From Microbulbifer halophilus (GTDB lineage Bacteria; Pseudomonadota; Gammaproteobacteria; Pseudomonadales; Cellvibrionaceae): DNA of 64,000 bases. The notes under the pieces were generated by a model. The model had not been told where the DNA came from, did no database searches, and saw nothing but the letters and a program-made list of their open reading frames with translations. The position numbers and the translations under genes were made by a program. Shown here one piece after another: positions 54,175-62,864 of the stretch (position 1 is the stretch's first letter; the number at the start of each line of letters is the position of its first letter). The DNA is taken from assembly GCF_026183675.1 (NCBI RefSeq), contig NZ_JAPIVK010000003.1, forward strand, positions 68,407-132,406. Reading direction: 5' to 3'.

Positions 54175-54776
54175 GATTGTTCCCCTGTATCGGCAGAGAC
54201 GGTGCTGCGCGCGTAGGGTGCACCGTCGGGTTCGAAGGCGCGCAGGAAGGTCTCCGCCACCAGCAGCGGTTTGTCCCGCAACCAGAAGGTGGAACGGCGG
54301 CCCCAGGCGCGCTCGTTTTCGCCGGCCAACAGGCGCAGTCCGCAGTGCGGGTTGCGCCGCAGGCGGTTGAGCAGAATCGGTCCGCGGCGAATATCCGGTT
54401 CGTTGAACAGCAGCTCCCCCAGCGGGCGGCTGTCGAGGTTGCGCAGGTAGCGGGACTTGCCCTGCAGGCAGCGCTCCGGCAGCACGCTGCGGGCGTAGAC
54501 CCAGGGCCGGCCGCGGCCGCAGAGCAGCACTTCCCGCACCAGCGCGCGGCTGCGATCCCGCAGGCCCAGCGCCCGGCGCTCCTCCAGGCCGGGTTGCTGC
54601 CAGCGCTGGCTCAGCACTTCCACCCGGAACTGGCCGTCGCTCAGGTGTTTCAGTGCCGCGGTCAGCGAGCCCGGGTGCTGCAGCCAGGGCACCAGCGCCG
54701 TGGGTGGCTGCCGGTACAGAGACTCCAGCGGCTGGCTCAGCCAGTCGCCGACCGGTAGGTAGGGAGATTGGTACAA
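54171..54776 (-). CDS. ubiC: Chorismate lyase
   Basis: A 201-residue enzyme that converts chorismate to 4-hydroxybenzoate and pyruvate, supplying UbiA. Family signatures are [17 protein letters not shown]... region, [58 protein letters not shown] and [21 protein letters not shown]. It is first in the ubiC-ubiA pair, overlapping ubiA by four bases. The 152 bases upstream are shared with the divergent dicarboxylate/amino-acid symporter. Confidence 0.94.
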   Translation of the reverse strand: MYQSPYLPVGDWLSQPLESLYRQPPTALVPWLQHPGSLTAALKHLSDGQFRVEVLSQRWQQPGLEERRALGLRDRSRALVREVLLCGRGRPWVYARSVLPERCLQGKSRYLRNLDSRPLGELLFNEPDIRRGPILLNRLRRNPHCGLRLLAGENERAWGRRSTFWLRDKPLLVAETFLRAFEPDGAPYARSTVSADTGEQS

Positions 54777-54928
54777 CTGCGGCTCCGCTCTTTCACAAAG
54801 GGGTATTGTACCGCGGTCGGGGGATTGAGTGGATGGTGGCCATCACTGGCCACTCACCAGGCACCACTGCTTTTGATATAGTGCCGGGCTTGCCGCAATA
54901 AACAGAAAACTAGACGAGAAGCTGCTTC

Positions 54929-56227
54929 ATGGGCCTCACTACCAGAATCCTGATCGCGATGCTCGCCGGTATTGTCGTCGGCGTCGTGTTCAATTTCCTC
55001 AATACCAGCCAATTGCTCGGCAGCGGGCTCACCGGCTTTATCAACGGTTACCTGACCGAGGGGCTGTTCGATGTGGTCGGCCGCATCTTTATCGCCTCGC
55101 TGAAGCTGATGGTGGTGCCGCTGGTGCTGGTGTCGCTGGTGTGCGGCGCCTGTGCCCTGTCCGAGGGCAGCCGTATCGGCCCGCTGGCGGGCAAGACGGT
55201 TCTGCTCTACCTGCTGACTACTGCCGTGGCCATCACCCTGGCGATGGTCATGGGGCTGGTGATCCAGCCCGGCGTGGGCGTGGAGGCCACCGCGAGTGCG
55301 GCCTTCGAGGCCGCGGAGTCGCCGCCCCTGTCGGATGTGCTGGTGAACATCTTCCCCACCAACCCGGTGGAGGCGATGGCAGAGGGCAATATGCTGCAGA
55401 TCATCGTGTTTGCGCTGCTGATGGGCTACGCCATCTCCCGCTGCGGCGAACCGGGCCAGCGCATAGCCAGCTTCTTCAATGATCTGAACGGGGTGATCCT
55501 GCGCATGGTGGGCGTGCTGATGGCGTTCGCCCCCTACGGTGTCTTTGCGCTGCTGGCCAAGACCTTCGCTACCCTGGGGATGGAGTTTATCCTCGACCTG
55601 GGCGTGTACTTCCTGGTGGTACTGGGCACGCTGCTGCTGCACGGGCTCGGGTTCTACTCGCTGCTGCTGAAGCTGCTGACCGGTCTCAATCCCGTCGAAC
55701 TGCTCAAGAAGATGCGCCCGGCGCAGGTGTTTGCCTTCAGTACCGCCTCCTCCGCCGCCACCATTCCGGTGACCCTGTCCACGGTGGAAAAGCGCCTGGG
55801 TGTGGACAACAAGATCGCCGCCTTTACCGTGCCGCTGGGGGCCACCATCAACATGGACGGCACCGCCATCATGCAGGGCGTGGCCACCGTATTCATCGCG
55901 CAGATGTACGGTGTGGATATCGGCCTGATGGGCTACCTGACGGTGATCCTGACCGCGACCCTGGCCTCTATCGGTACCGCCGGCGTGCCCGGCGTTGGCC
56001 TGATCATGCTGGCGATGGTGCTGCAGCAGGTGGGCCTGCCGCTGGAGGGGATCGCCATCGTGATGGGTGTGGACCGGTTGCTGGACATGGTGCGCACCGC
56101 GGTGAACATCACCGGCGACGCGGTGGTGAGCACCGTCGTGGCGAAGAGCGAAGGCGCCGTGTCCGAGGAGATCTTCTACGACCGCAACTACAACAGTGTG
56201 GCGGATCGCGCTGCCACCAGCAGTTAG
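54929..56227 (+). CDS. Dicarboxylate/amino acid:cation symporter (DAACS family)
   Basis: A 432-residue secondary transporter of the GltP/DctA family with eight main helices and two re-entrant loops. Diagnostic segments are ASLKLMVVPLVLVSLV, the serine-rich loop FSTASSAATIPVTL (about residues 269-282) and the binding-site motif GATINMDGTAIMQGVATVF (about 303-321), then ASIGTAGVPG and VDRLLDMVRTAVNITGDAV. It imports glutamate, aspartate or C4-dicarboxylates with Na+ or H+; the exact ligand is uncertain. A spacer with hairpin elements follows its stop. It is divergent from ubiC. Confidence 0.92.
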   Translation: MGLTTRILIAMLAGIVVGVVFNFLNTSQLLGSGLTGFINGYLTEGLFDVVGRIFIASLKLMVVPLVLVSLVCGACALSEGSRIGPLAGKTVLLYLLTTAVAITLAMVMGLVIQPGVGVEATASAAFEAAESPPLSDVLVNIFPTNPVEAMAEGNMLQIIVFALLMGYAISRCGEPGQRIASFFNDLNGVILRMVGVLMAFAPYGVFALLAKTFATLGMEFILDLGVYFLVVLGTLLLHGLGFYSLLLKLLTGLNPVELLKKMRPAQVFAFSTASSAATIPVTLSTVEKRLGVDNKIAAFTVPLGATINMDGTAIMQGVATVFIAQMYGVDIGLMGYLTVILTATLASIGTAGVPGVGLIMLAMVLQQVGLPLEGIAIVMGVDRLLDMVRTAVNITGDAVVSTVVAKSEGAVSEEIFYDRNYNSVADRAATSS

Positions 56228-56269
56228 TGGCCGGTGTGAGTGGCTGGTGCTTCCGCCACTCACCGGCAG

Positions 56270-56434
56270 CTAGTGGTCCATGCGGTAAATTCTGTAACAC
56301 TATCTCTTCGCCACAGGCCCCAGTGCTGCGTTGAAAAAGCTTGAATTAGCGCTGCTAGTCCTGCGCTTTTTCGCCTTGCCCTGGAACCTGTGGCTGTGAG
56401 CTAGAGTCACCGAATTTACCGCATGAACCACTAG
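56270..56434. mobile_element. MITE-like hairpin element, copy 2
   Basis: The same 165-base element as at 22128-22292, in the same orientation and differing at about four positions. Terminal inverted repeats of 23 bases (outer CTAGTGGT and ACCACTAG) and an inner GAAAAAGC/GCTTTTTC pair are conserved. No coding capacity. Near-identity between copies 34 kb apart points to recent duplication or transposition. Its right CTAG is shared with a diverged third element. Confidence 0.8.
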
Positions 56435-56594
56435 TGGGCGGTGCGCAAAGTTCTGTAGCAGTTCGCTGCGCCAGAACGCCCGGCTCTGCGTCGAGAAAGC
56501 GCGAAATAGAACCACTATTCCAGCGCTTTCTCGCCTTGATCTGCGCGTTTTGGCTATGCTCCTTTGTGACAGGACGTCGTGCGCAGTCCACTAG
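56431..56594. mobile_element. Diverged MITE-like hairpin element abutting copy 2
   Basis: A 164-base unit from CTAG to CTAG (ends CTAGTGG and CCACTAG) immediately following copy 2. It shares the design, including a central AGAAAGCGC...GCGCTTTCT hairpin followed by TCGCCTTG, and also has GTTCTGTA/GACAGGAC-like subterminal parts, but its sequence is otherwise different. It looks like a subfamily sharing the same ends. Its right end holds the stop codon of the secreted protein gene at 56591. Confidence 0.6.
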
Positions 56595-57262
56595 CCACTC
56601 ACCAGATCCTCCAGCTCGCCGGCATCCAGTTCGCCATCGATCTCGTCTAGAATTTCCTCGACCATCCCGGACAGGGCCAGCTTGATCGCTTCCTCGGTAT
56701 TGTCCTCGGCAGTGCCGCCGCTGCGCGGTTTTCGCACCCGGTATTCTTCCCGCACGCCGAGATCGGCGATATCCAGGTTGTACTCGCGCAGGGTGCGGCC
56801 GGCGACGTCGCGCAGCCGGTGGTAGTACCGGCCCTTCAGCTCCACGGTGCCGCGTTCGAGTTCGTAGTCGCCCTCGTTTTTCAGGTTGCTGAGGTGCTTG
56901 ATCACCTTGATATCGAGACGGTTCTGCAGTGTCAGCAGGCCCTCGCGGGCCACCAGTGGCACTGCCTCGTCGGTGAAGAAAGCGTTCAGTTGCAGCGATA
57001 GCCGATCCCGCAGATGCCGGCGGTACTTTCGCAACGCGGCTTCCTTGAGATCGCTGAGACTGGCGCCGTTGTCGGCCCGGGCCAGCAACGCAGTCAGGTT
57101 GGCGCCGCTGACCGGCATGGGCACGTCCATGGCGATCTCGGTGGGGACTATGTGCAGGGTGGGGTTCTGTTCGTCGCCCGAAAAACCTGCCTGCGCCGCG
57201 ATGGCGGAGGAAAAGGTCAACAGGCCGGCCACTATCAGCCCACGGGCTGTAAATCTCATCAC
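56591..57262 (-). CDS. Secreted protein of unknown function, paralog A
   Basis: A 223-residue exported protein with a signal peptide (to about AIAAQA, residue 24). The mature part contains PTEIAMDVPMPVSGANLTALLA, LKEAALRKYRRHLRDRL, QNRLDIKVIKHLSNLKNEGDYELERGTVELKGRYYHRL, LDIADLGVREEYRV and a very acidic end (EEILDEIDGELDAGELEDL). About half its residues align with the gene just upstream (57441-58121), so the two are a tandem duplication. GTG at 57262 is the start, with AGGGAG six bases ahead, the same leader as the paralog. No known family was recognised. The stop codon falls in a hairpin element. Confidence 0.7.
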   Translation of the reverse strand: MMRFTARGLIVAGLLTFSSAIAAQAGFSGDEQNPTLHIVPTEIAMDVPMPVSGANLTALLARADNGASLSDLKEAALRKYRRHLRDRLSLQLNAFFTDEAVPLVAREGLLTLQNRLDIKVIKHLSNLKNEGDYELERGTVELKGRYYHRLRDVAGRTLREYNLDIADLGVREEYRVRKPRSGGTAEDNTEEAIKLALSGMVEEILDEIDGELDAGELEDLVSG

Positions 57263-57440
57263 CAGACTCTCCCTGAGTTCTTATGGTTATTGTTATATCT
57301 GCGGCGAATCTGTTTATTGTTCGCTTGGTGCAGAGGTAGAGGCTGCCATCAGCTTCGGGAGAGGGCAAAGATTTTCGGTGACTGGTTGGTCAGAATTAAG
57401 GTTCTGTGATTTCCGGCACGGTGGGTCAACAAGATGTCTG

Positions 57441-58121
57441 TTAAAGGGCCGCCAGCTCTCGCAGCTCGTCCGCCTCCAGATCGTCCTCGATCCGGTCCAG
57501 CAGTCGCTCCACCATTTCTGTCAGTGCCTCCTCGATGGCCGCATCGGTGTTGTCTTCGGTTTCGCCGCCGCTGCGGCTGACCCGGTATTCTTCCCGCACA
57601 CCCAGTTCGGCGATATCGATACGCCTTTCCCGCAGCGGCTGGCCGGCCTGGCTGTCGAGCCGGTAGTGGTAGTCGCCGCTCAGCTCCAGGATGCCCCGTT
57701 CCACCTGGCGATCGCCGATGTTTTTCAGATCGTTGAGTTTTCTGCCCACGGAAATGTCCAGGAAGTTGTGCAGGGTCAGGTAGCCTTCCTGCTGTACCAC
57801 CGGCACTTCCTCGTCGGTGAAAAACGCCTGCAGTTGTCCGTAGAGTTCCTGTTGCAGCCGCGCGGTGAATTTGCGCGCGGCCTTTTCCTTCAGCGCGCTG
57901 AGGCTGTTGCCGCTGCCGGCCTGGGCCAGCAGCTTGGCCAGATCGTCGCCCTGCACCGGGGTGGGCATATTCAGGGCGATTTCCGCCGGGACCAGTGCCA
58001 GGCTGGGGGTGGCAGCGTCGCCGCCGATGCCGAGGAATCCGCCCTGGGCGAAAACGCCGCAACTGACAACGAGAAGCAGCAGCCCGCTTGCGAGGCGGCT
58101 GCGGATGGATAGCTTGTTCAC
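57441..58121 (-). CDS. Secreted protein of unknown function, paralog B
   Basis: A 226-residue exported protein, tandem paralog of the gene at 56591. Shared blocks are LVPAEIALNMPTPVQGDDLAKLLA, LKEKAARKFTARLQQELYGQL, AFFTDEEVPVV, RKLNDLKNIGDRQVERGILELSGDYHYRLD, IDIAELGVREEYRV and the acidic C-terminus. A frame open to TTG 58145 would add eight residues; GTG 58121 has AGGGAG at the same spacing as in paralog A and starts a clean signal peptide (SIRSRLASGLLLLVVSCGVFAQ). The upstream 60 bases also resemble those of paralog A, so the duplication covered the promoter. Function is unknown. Confidence 0.7.
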   Translation of the reverse strand: MNKLSIRSRLASGLLLLVVSCGVFAQGGFLGIGGDAATPSLALVPAEIALNMPTPVQGDDLAKLLAQAGSGNSLSALKEKAARKFTARLQQELYGQLQAFFTDEEVPVVQQEGYLTLHNFLDISVGRKLNDLKNIGDRQVERGILELSGDYHYRLDSQAGQPLRERRIDIAELGVREEYRVSRSGGETEDNTDAAIEEALTEMVERLLDRIEDDLEADELRELAAL

Positions 58122-58287
58122 AAAACTCTCCCTGAGACCTGTCAATTTTCACTCGATTGTTATTGTGGGCTCTGGCCAAATTATTTTGCTTTTAGTGTCG
58201 CCAGTGGCAGGCTGCCACCGCCGGCGGCGGAGCGCAAAAATATTGGTGACCAAAACAGGATAGCTGGTTTTGAAAATGGACGGTAGA

Positions 58288-60378
58288 TCAGGCCTCGGCG
58301 TAACGGGGCCTATTCTGCAGCCAGCGGGCGATCAACTGGCGACGGATGTCTTCGGTGAGCGCGGCGGACGCGGCGATTCGCTGCACCTGCGGCAGCAGGT
58401 GGGCGTCCCGCTGCAGGTCGGCGACGCGGTGCTCGATCTCGCCGGTCTGGCGGGTACCGAGAATCTCGCCGGGCCCGCGCAGGCGCAGGTCCTCTTCGGC
58501 GATGGCGAAGCCGTCGCTGTGTTGCCGCAACGCCTGCAGGCGCGCGCGGCCGTTGCGCGATAGCGGCGTGCCGTAAAGCAGCACGCAATGACTGGCGATG
58601 GAGCCGCGCCCCACCCGCCCGCGCAGCTGGTGCAGCTGCGCCAGGCCCAGGCGCTCGGGGTTTTCGATGATCATCAGGCTGGCGTTGGGCACGTCCACGC
58701 CCACCTCGATCACCGTGGTGGCCACCAGCAGGTCCACCTCGCCGGCCTTGAAGGCGTTCATGACCCGCTCCTTCTCATCCGGCTTCAGGCGCCCGTGCAC
58801 CAGTGCGATGCGCACGCCGTCGAGGGCTTCCGCCAGCTCGCTGGCGGTGGTTTCGGCGGCCTGGGCCTGCAGCGTTTCCGAGTCCTCGATCAGGGTGCAG
58901 ACCCAGTAGGCCTGGCGGGCCTCGGCCACGGCGCCCTGTACCCGTTCCATCACCCGATCGCGGCGCTCGCCGGAGATGGCCACGGTGTTGATCGGCTGGC
59001 GCCCGGGCGGCAGCTCGTCGATCACCGAGCAGTCCAGGTCGGCGAAGGCGGACATGGCCAGGGTGCGCGGAATCGGGGTGGCGGTCATGATCAACTGGTG
59101 CGGCTGCAGCCGGCCGGAGACGCCGTCGGCGGCGCCCTTCTCGCGCAGTTCCAGCCGCTGGCGCACGCCGAAGCGGTGCTGTTCGTCGATGATCACCAGC
59201 GCCAGGTTGCGAAAGCTCACGTCGGCCTGGAAGAGTGCGTGAGTGCCCACTACCAACTGCGCTTCGCCGCTCTCGACAGCGGCCAACTGCCGGCGCCGCT
59301 CCGACGCCTTCAGGCTGCCGGTGATCTGCGCCACGCCGATACCCAGGGGTTCCAGCCAGCCGCAGAAGTTGCGCCGGTGCTGTTCGGCGAGGATCTCTGT
59401 GGGTGCCATCACTGCCACCTGGGCGCCGGCACTCATGGCGCGCAGGGCCGCCAGCGCCGCCACCAGTGTCTTGCCGGCGCCCACGTCGCCCTGCAGCAGG
59501 CGCATCATCGGGCGGCTCTGTTCCAGGTCGGCGGCAATTTCGGCGCAGACGCGCCGCTGCGCGCCGGTCAGGGAAAACGGCAGCCGGGCGAGAAAATCCC
59601 GCTCCAGCGACGCGTCGCCGGGCAGCGGCGGCGCGGCCACGGCCGAGTGGCTGCGCCGCAGTTCCAGCAGGCTCAGGTGATGGGCGAGCAGTTCCTCCAG
59701 CGCCAGCCGCTGCTGGGCCGGGTGCTGTCCCTCGGCCATCTGCTCCAGGTCGGCGCCCGCCGGCGGCGCGTGCAGGTACTGCAGCGCCCCGGCCAGTGGA
59801 TAGCGCAGGGTCGACGGCAGCGCATCCGTCGGCAACAGTTCGGTGACGCCGTGCTCGAGCATGGCCAGCGCCTGCTGCACCAGGCTGCGCAGGCGCGTCT
59901 GGCTGACGCCCTCGGTGAGCGGGTAGACCGGTGTCAGTGTGTCGGGCCTGTCCGAGGTCTCGGCGCCCACTATCTCCGTTTCCGGGTGGTAGAGTTCCAG
60001 GCCGGCGGCGCCGCGGCGGGCCTCGCCGTAGCAGCGAATGCGAACGCCGCGGGCGAAGCGGTTTTTCTGTGCGGCGGTGAAGTGGAAGAAGCGCAGCGAC
60101 AGGGTGCCGGTGTTGTCCTGCAACTTCACCAGCAGGCTGCGGCGGCGGCCGAAGACCACGTCGGCGGCGCGCACCTCGCCCTCGATCACCGCGTCCATAC
60201 CCGGCGCCAGCGCGGCGATGGGTACCACGCGGGTGCGGTCCTGGTAGCGCAGCGGCAGGTGGAACAGCAGGTCCTGCACCGTGGCGATATGCAGTTTGCC
60301 CAGCACTTGGGCGAACTTGTCCCCGACGCCCTTGAGGGCGGTGATCGGTGTTTCCGCCAGGGATTTTCCTCCACTCAC
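58288..60378 (-). CDS. recG: ATP-dependent DNA helicase RecG
   Basis: A 696-residue superfamily 2 helicase that remodels stalled forks and Holliday junctions. The N-terminal wedge/OB domain (LPLRYQDRTRVVPI) is followed by helicase motifs: GDVGAGKTLVAALAAL (Walker A), MAPTEILAEQH, VGTHALFQ, VIIDEQHRFGVRQR (DEQH box), MTATPIPRTLAMS, ATTVIEVGVDVPNASLMIIENPERLGLAQLHQLRGRVGR. The length matches E. coli RecG (693). It lies immediately downstream of oxyR on the same strand (seven bases apart), an arrangement also known in Pseudomonas. Long plus-strand frames over it are shadows. Confidence 0.97.
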   Translation of the reverse strand: MSGGKSLAETPITALKGVGDKFAQVLGKLHIATVQDLLFHLPLRYQDRTRVVPIAALAPGMDAVIEGEVRAADVVFGRRRSLLVKLQDNTGTLSLRFFHFTAAQKNRFARGVRIRCYGEARRGAAGLELYHPETEIVGAETSDRPDTLTPVYPLTEGVSQTRLRSLVQQALAMLEHGVTELLPTDALPSTLRYPLAGALQYLHAPPAGADLEQMAEGQHPAQQRLALEELLAHHLSLLELRRSHSAVAAPPLPGDASLERDFLARLPFSLTGAQRRVCAEIAADLEQSRPMMRLLQGDVGAGKTLVAALAALRAMSAGAQVAVMAPTEILAEQHRRNFCGWLEPLGIGVAQITGSLKASERRRQLAAVESGEAQLVVGTHALFQADVSFRNLALVIIDEQHRFGVRQRLELREKGAADGVSGRLQPHQLIMTATPIPRTLAMSAFADLDCSVIDELPPGRQPINTVAISGERRDRVMERVQGAVAEARQAYWVCTLIEDSETLQAQAAETTASELAEALDGVRIALVHGRLKPDEKERVMNAFKAGEVDLLVATTVIEVGVDVPNASLMIIENPERLGLAQLHQLRGRVGRGSIASHCVLLYGTPLSRNGRARLQALRQHSDGFAIAEEDLRLRGPGEILGTRQTGEIEHRVADLQRDAHLLPQVQRIAASAALTEDIRRQLIARWLQNRPRYAEA

Positions 60379-60385
60379 GGCCGGC

Positions 60386-61309
60386 TCACTGTTCCGTCAG
60401 ATGGCACTGGCTGATGGCGTCGCGCAGTATGTCGATGGCGCGGTGGCGCGGGAAGCTGGCGCGCCAGGCCAGGGCCACGGTGCGCTGCGGCGCCGGCGAC
60501 GAGAAGGGGCGGGTCTCCAGCAGGCCGCTGGCGTACTGGGAGGCGGTGGCGGCGGACAGCGGCAGCACGGTGATACCGAGGCCCGAGGCCACCATATGGC
60601 GCAGCGTCTCCAGCGAGCTGCCGTCGGCGGCGGTGCGGATTTTGCCGTTGCCGGACTCCCCCTCGATCGAGTGCTGCAGCTGCGGGCAGGCCTCCAGCAC
60701 CTGGTCGCGGAAGCAGTGGCCCTCCCCCAGCAGCAGCACGTTGTCCTCGGACAACTGCCCCGGATCGATAGTCTCCTGTTGTGCCAGCGGGTGGTCGGCG
60801 GGCATCAGCACCACGAAGGGTTCGTCGTAGAGCGGCTGGGTGACCACATCCGGTTCGGTAAACGGCAGCGCGATGATGATCGCGTCCAGCTCGCCCTTGC
60901 GCAGCCGCTGGCGTAGCACGGCCGTGTAGCCCTCTTCCACGTACAGCGGCATATCCGGCGCCAGCCGCTGCAGTTGCGGGATGAAGTGCGGGAAGAGGTA
61001 GGGCCCGATGGTGAAGATGGCGCCCACCGACAGCGGGCTGGACAGTTGGTCCTTGCCGGCACTGGCGATATCCTTGATTGCGGCCGACTGCTCCAGCACC
61101 AGTTGCGCCTGGGCGATGATCTGCTCACCCAGTGGCGTCGCCTGCACCCGGGTCTTGGAGCGCTCGAACAGCGCTACGTCGAGCTCCTTTTCCAGCTTCT
61201 TCACGGCGATGGACAGGGTCGGCTGGCTGACGAAGCAGCGCTCGGCGGCGCGGCCGAAATGCTGTTCCTGGGCCAGGGTCACGATATAGCGCAGTTCATT
61301 CAGTGTCAT
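60386..61309 (-). CDS. oxyR: Hydrogen-peroxide-sensing LysR regulator OxyR
   Basis: A 307-residue LysR regulator activating peroxide defences. The helix-turn-helix covers residues 1-60 (HFGRAAERCFVSQPTLSIAVKKLEKELDVALFER). The redox cysteines are at Cys199 and Cys208 (GHCFRDQVLEAC), the same numbers as in E. coli OxyR. The domain between, with PLSVGAIFTIGPYLFPHFIPQLQ and LPFTEPDVVTQPLYDEPFVVL, matches. It is first in an oxyR-recG operon. Divergent from the GlsB/YeaQ gene, with 190 bases of AT-rich spacer. yaaA elsewhere in the window is a likely target. Confidence 0.96.
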   Translation of the reverse strand: MTLNELRYIVTLAQEQHFGRAAERCFVSQPTLSIAVKKLEKELDVALFERSKTRVQATPLGEQIIAQAQLVLEQSAAIKDIASAGKDQLSSPLSVGAIFTIGPYLFPHFIPQLQRLAPDMPLYVEEGYTAVLRQRLRKGELDAIIIALPFTEPDVVTQPLYDEPFVVLMPADHPLAQQETIDPGQLSEDNVLLLGEGHCFRDQVLEACPQLQHSIEGESGNGKIRTAADGSSLETLRHMVASGLGITVLPLSAATASQYASGLLETRPFSSPAPQRTVALAWRASFPRHRAIDILRDAISQCHLTEQ

Positions 61310-61499
61310 GTTTTAGGCAATCAGCTGATTAAAGGTAATAGCAATTATTCATAAATCATAGCCGCTGGCCAGTACCTGGCGCCACACTGGTGCTACCGAA
61401 AGCGTCCGTTAGTAAAAATTGCTATTAATCGGACGAATTCGACGATAAAGGCGCAGAATTTTGCTATACGTGTAAGGACACAACGCGAGGAGCACCGTC
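61310..61499. other. Divergent AT-rich control region of oxyR and glsB-like genes
   Basis: The spacer contains ATAG-N7-TCAT-N7-AG-like sequence (near 61340-61365) that weakly resembles an OxyR tetrameric site, but only the outer ATAG is convincing. It is likely to carry promoters for both divergent genes. No gene or terminator is seen. Confidence 0.35.
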
Positions 61500-61760
61500 A
61501 TGGGCATTTTATCCTGGATTATTCTCGGACTGATCGCCGGTGCGCTGGCCAAATGGATTATGCCGGGGCCGGACCCGGGCGGCTGGATTGTCACCATCGT
61601 GATCGGCATCGTCGGCGCTTTTCTCGGTGGCTGGTTGGGGTCGCTGGTGGGGATCGGCGGGCCGGTGACCGGATTCGGTATCGGCGATATCATCACCGCG
61701 ACCATAGGGGCCATCGTACTCCTGTTCATCTACCGGATGCTGAAGCGCCGCAGTCACTGA
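61500..61760 (+). CDS. GlsB/YeaQ/YmgE-family stress membrane protein
   Basis: An 86-residue protein with three membrane helices rich in Gly. Hallmarks are ILSWIILGLIAGALAKWIMPGPDPGGW, TIVIGIVGAFLGGWLG and DIITATIGAIVLLFIYRML. The family is called transglycosylase-associated from early annotation but has no enzymatic activity shown; it is often induced by envelope or acid stress. GAGGAG is eight bases before the ATG. It is divergent from oxyR. Confidence 0.92.
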   Translation: MGILSWIILGLIAGALAKWIMPGPDPGGWIVTIVIGIVGAFLGGWLGSLVGIGGPVTGFGIGDIITATIGAIVLLFIYRMLKRRSH

Positions 61761-61976
61761 AAGCGCGGCAGCGCCGCTTCTGTGGGGCACCTGCTCCGCA
61801 GGGGCGGCTATTGCCGAAAAACCACAAAACCCGCTATCAAGCGGGTGTTCTCGAATCGACGGTATGCCTGTGGGGCCCCACTGGGGCTCTTTGTAGCGGG
61901 GTTAAAAACACAACAACAAAAGGGGATGACGGCAAGGCGGCGCTACAGCGGTCCGCATTTGCCGTGCACGTCATAT
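61761..61976. other. Spacer before the SDR gene
   Basis: 216 bases with no recognised gene or clear terminator. A short frame from 61782 continues in phase into the next gene but has no ribosome-binding site or protein-like composition, so it is taken as leader. Nothing else is seen. Confidence 0.4.
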
Positions 61977-62858
61977 ATGGAAAAAGAAAAACTCTGGATT
62001 TTGGGTTGCGGGGACCTGGGGGCGCGCCTGGCCCTGCAGTTGAACCGGCAGGAGTACAGTATCTACGGAATGCGCCGCAATCCATTGGTGGCGCTGGCAA
62101 CCAAGCGTCGCGCGGATGTGGTCAATTGGCGCCGCGGCGACGCGACGAAAAAGCGGGACATTGAGCGGCTGCTGGCGGACGGCGCCGACGTGATCCTGGC
62201 CACCTTCACCCCGGACGAATACTCTCACGGCGGTTACTGCCGCGCCTATGTCGATACCGCCAACGCCCTGGCCGAGGCGCTTCCCAACCTGCCGCGTCCG
62301 CCGCGCCTGTTGATCTGGGTCTCCTCCACCCGGGTCTACGGCCAGAGCGGCGACGAGTTCCTCGACGAGCGGACACCGCCGCTTCCCAACAGTTTCCAGG
62401 GCGATATGCAGCTGGCGGCGGAGGAGATCATCGGCAATGCCGTGCCCACCACCTGCGTGGTGCGTTTCGCCGGTATCTACGGCCCGGGTCGCGACCGGCT
62501 GCTGTCCCAGGTACGCGCCGGCCGCTGCGCACCATCGCAGCCTCCCCAGTACAGCAATCGTATTCATGTCGACGACGCCATCGGTTTCCTGATTCACCTG
62601 ATGGAAAAGCACAAGCGGGGCTGGTCGCCGGAGAAACTGTATATCGGCGCCGACAGCATGCCGGTACCCATGCACGACCTGCAGCAGTGGCTGGTCAAGG
62701 CGATGGGTTACACCAGTGCGCACCTGCGGGAAATCGTGCAGACCAGCGAGCGCCGCTCGAAGAAACTCAGCAACGAGCGCATGCTGGCCAGCGGTTACGA
62801 GCTGAAGTATCCGGACTACAAGGTGGGTTACAGCGCGCTGCTGGAGTCTGAAGGGTGA
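61977..62858 (+). CDS. NAD-dependent epimerase/dehydratase-family (SDR) protein, YeeZ-like
   Basis: A 293-residue extended short-chain dehydrogenase. The nucleotide-binding motif is LWILGCGDLGARLALQL (about residues 5-21), a variant of GxxGxxG. Then come LIWVSSTRVYGQSGDE with Ser and Tyr-xxx-like catalytic positions, VVRFAGIYGPGRDRLL and RIHVDDAIGFL. It resembles E. coli YeeZ, a nucleoside-sugar-epimerase-like protein of unknown substrate. The ATG at 61977 lacks a clear ribosome-binding site; the start is chosen because the Rossmann fold begins right after it. Confidence 0.82.
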   Translation: MEKEKLWILGCGDLGARLALQLNRQEYSIYGMRRNPLVALATKRRADVVNWRRGDATKKRDIERLLADGADVILATFTPDEYSHGGYCRAYVDTANALAEALPNLPRPPRLLIWVSSTRVYGQSGDEFLDERTPPLPNSFQGDMQLAAEEIIGNAVPTTCVVRFAGIYGPGRDRLLSQVRAGRCAPSQPPQYSNRIHVDDAIGFLIHLMEKHKRGWSPEKLYIGADSMPVPMHDLQQWLVKAMGYTSAHLREIVQTSERRSKKLSNERMLASGYELKYPDYKVGYSALLESEG

Positions 62859-62864
62859 GGGACA

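Noticed and set aside
58588-60414. 608-codon plus-strand frame over recG
   Set aside because: Antisense shadow of recG with low-complexity Gly/Ala/Arg/His composition and no ribosome-binding site.
61340-61365. Possible OxyR tetrameric site upstream of oxyR
   Set aside because: Only one of four ATAG/CTAT quarters fits well; too weak to call by eye.
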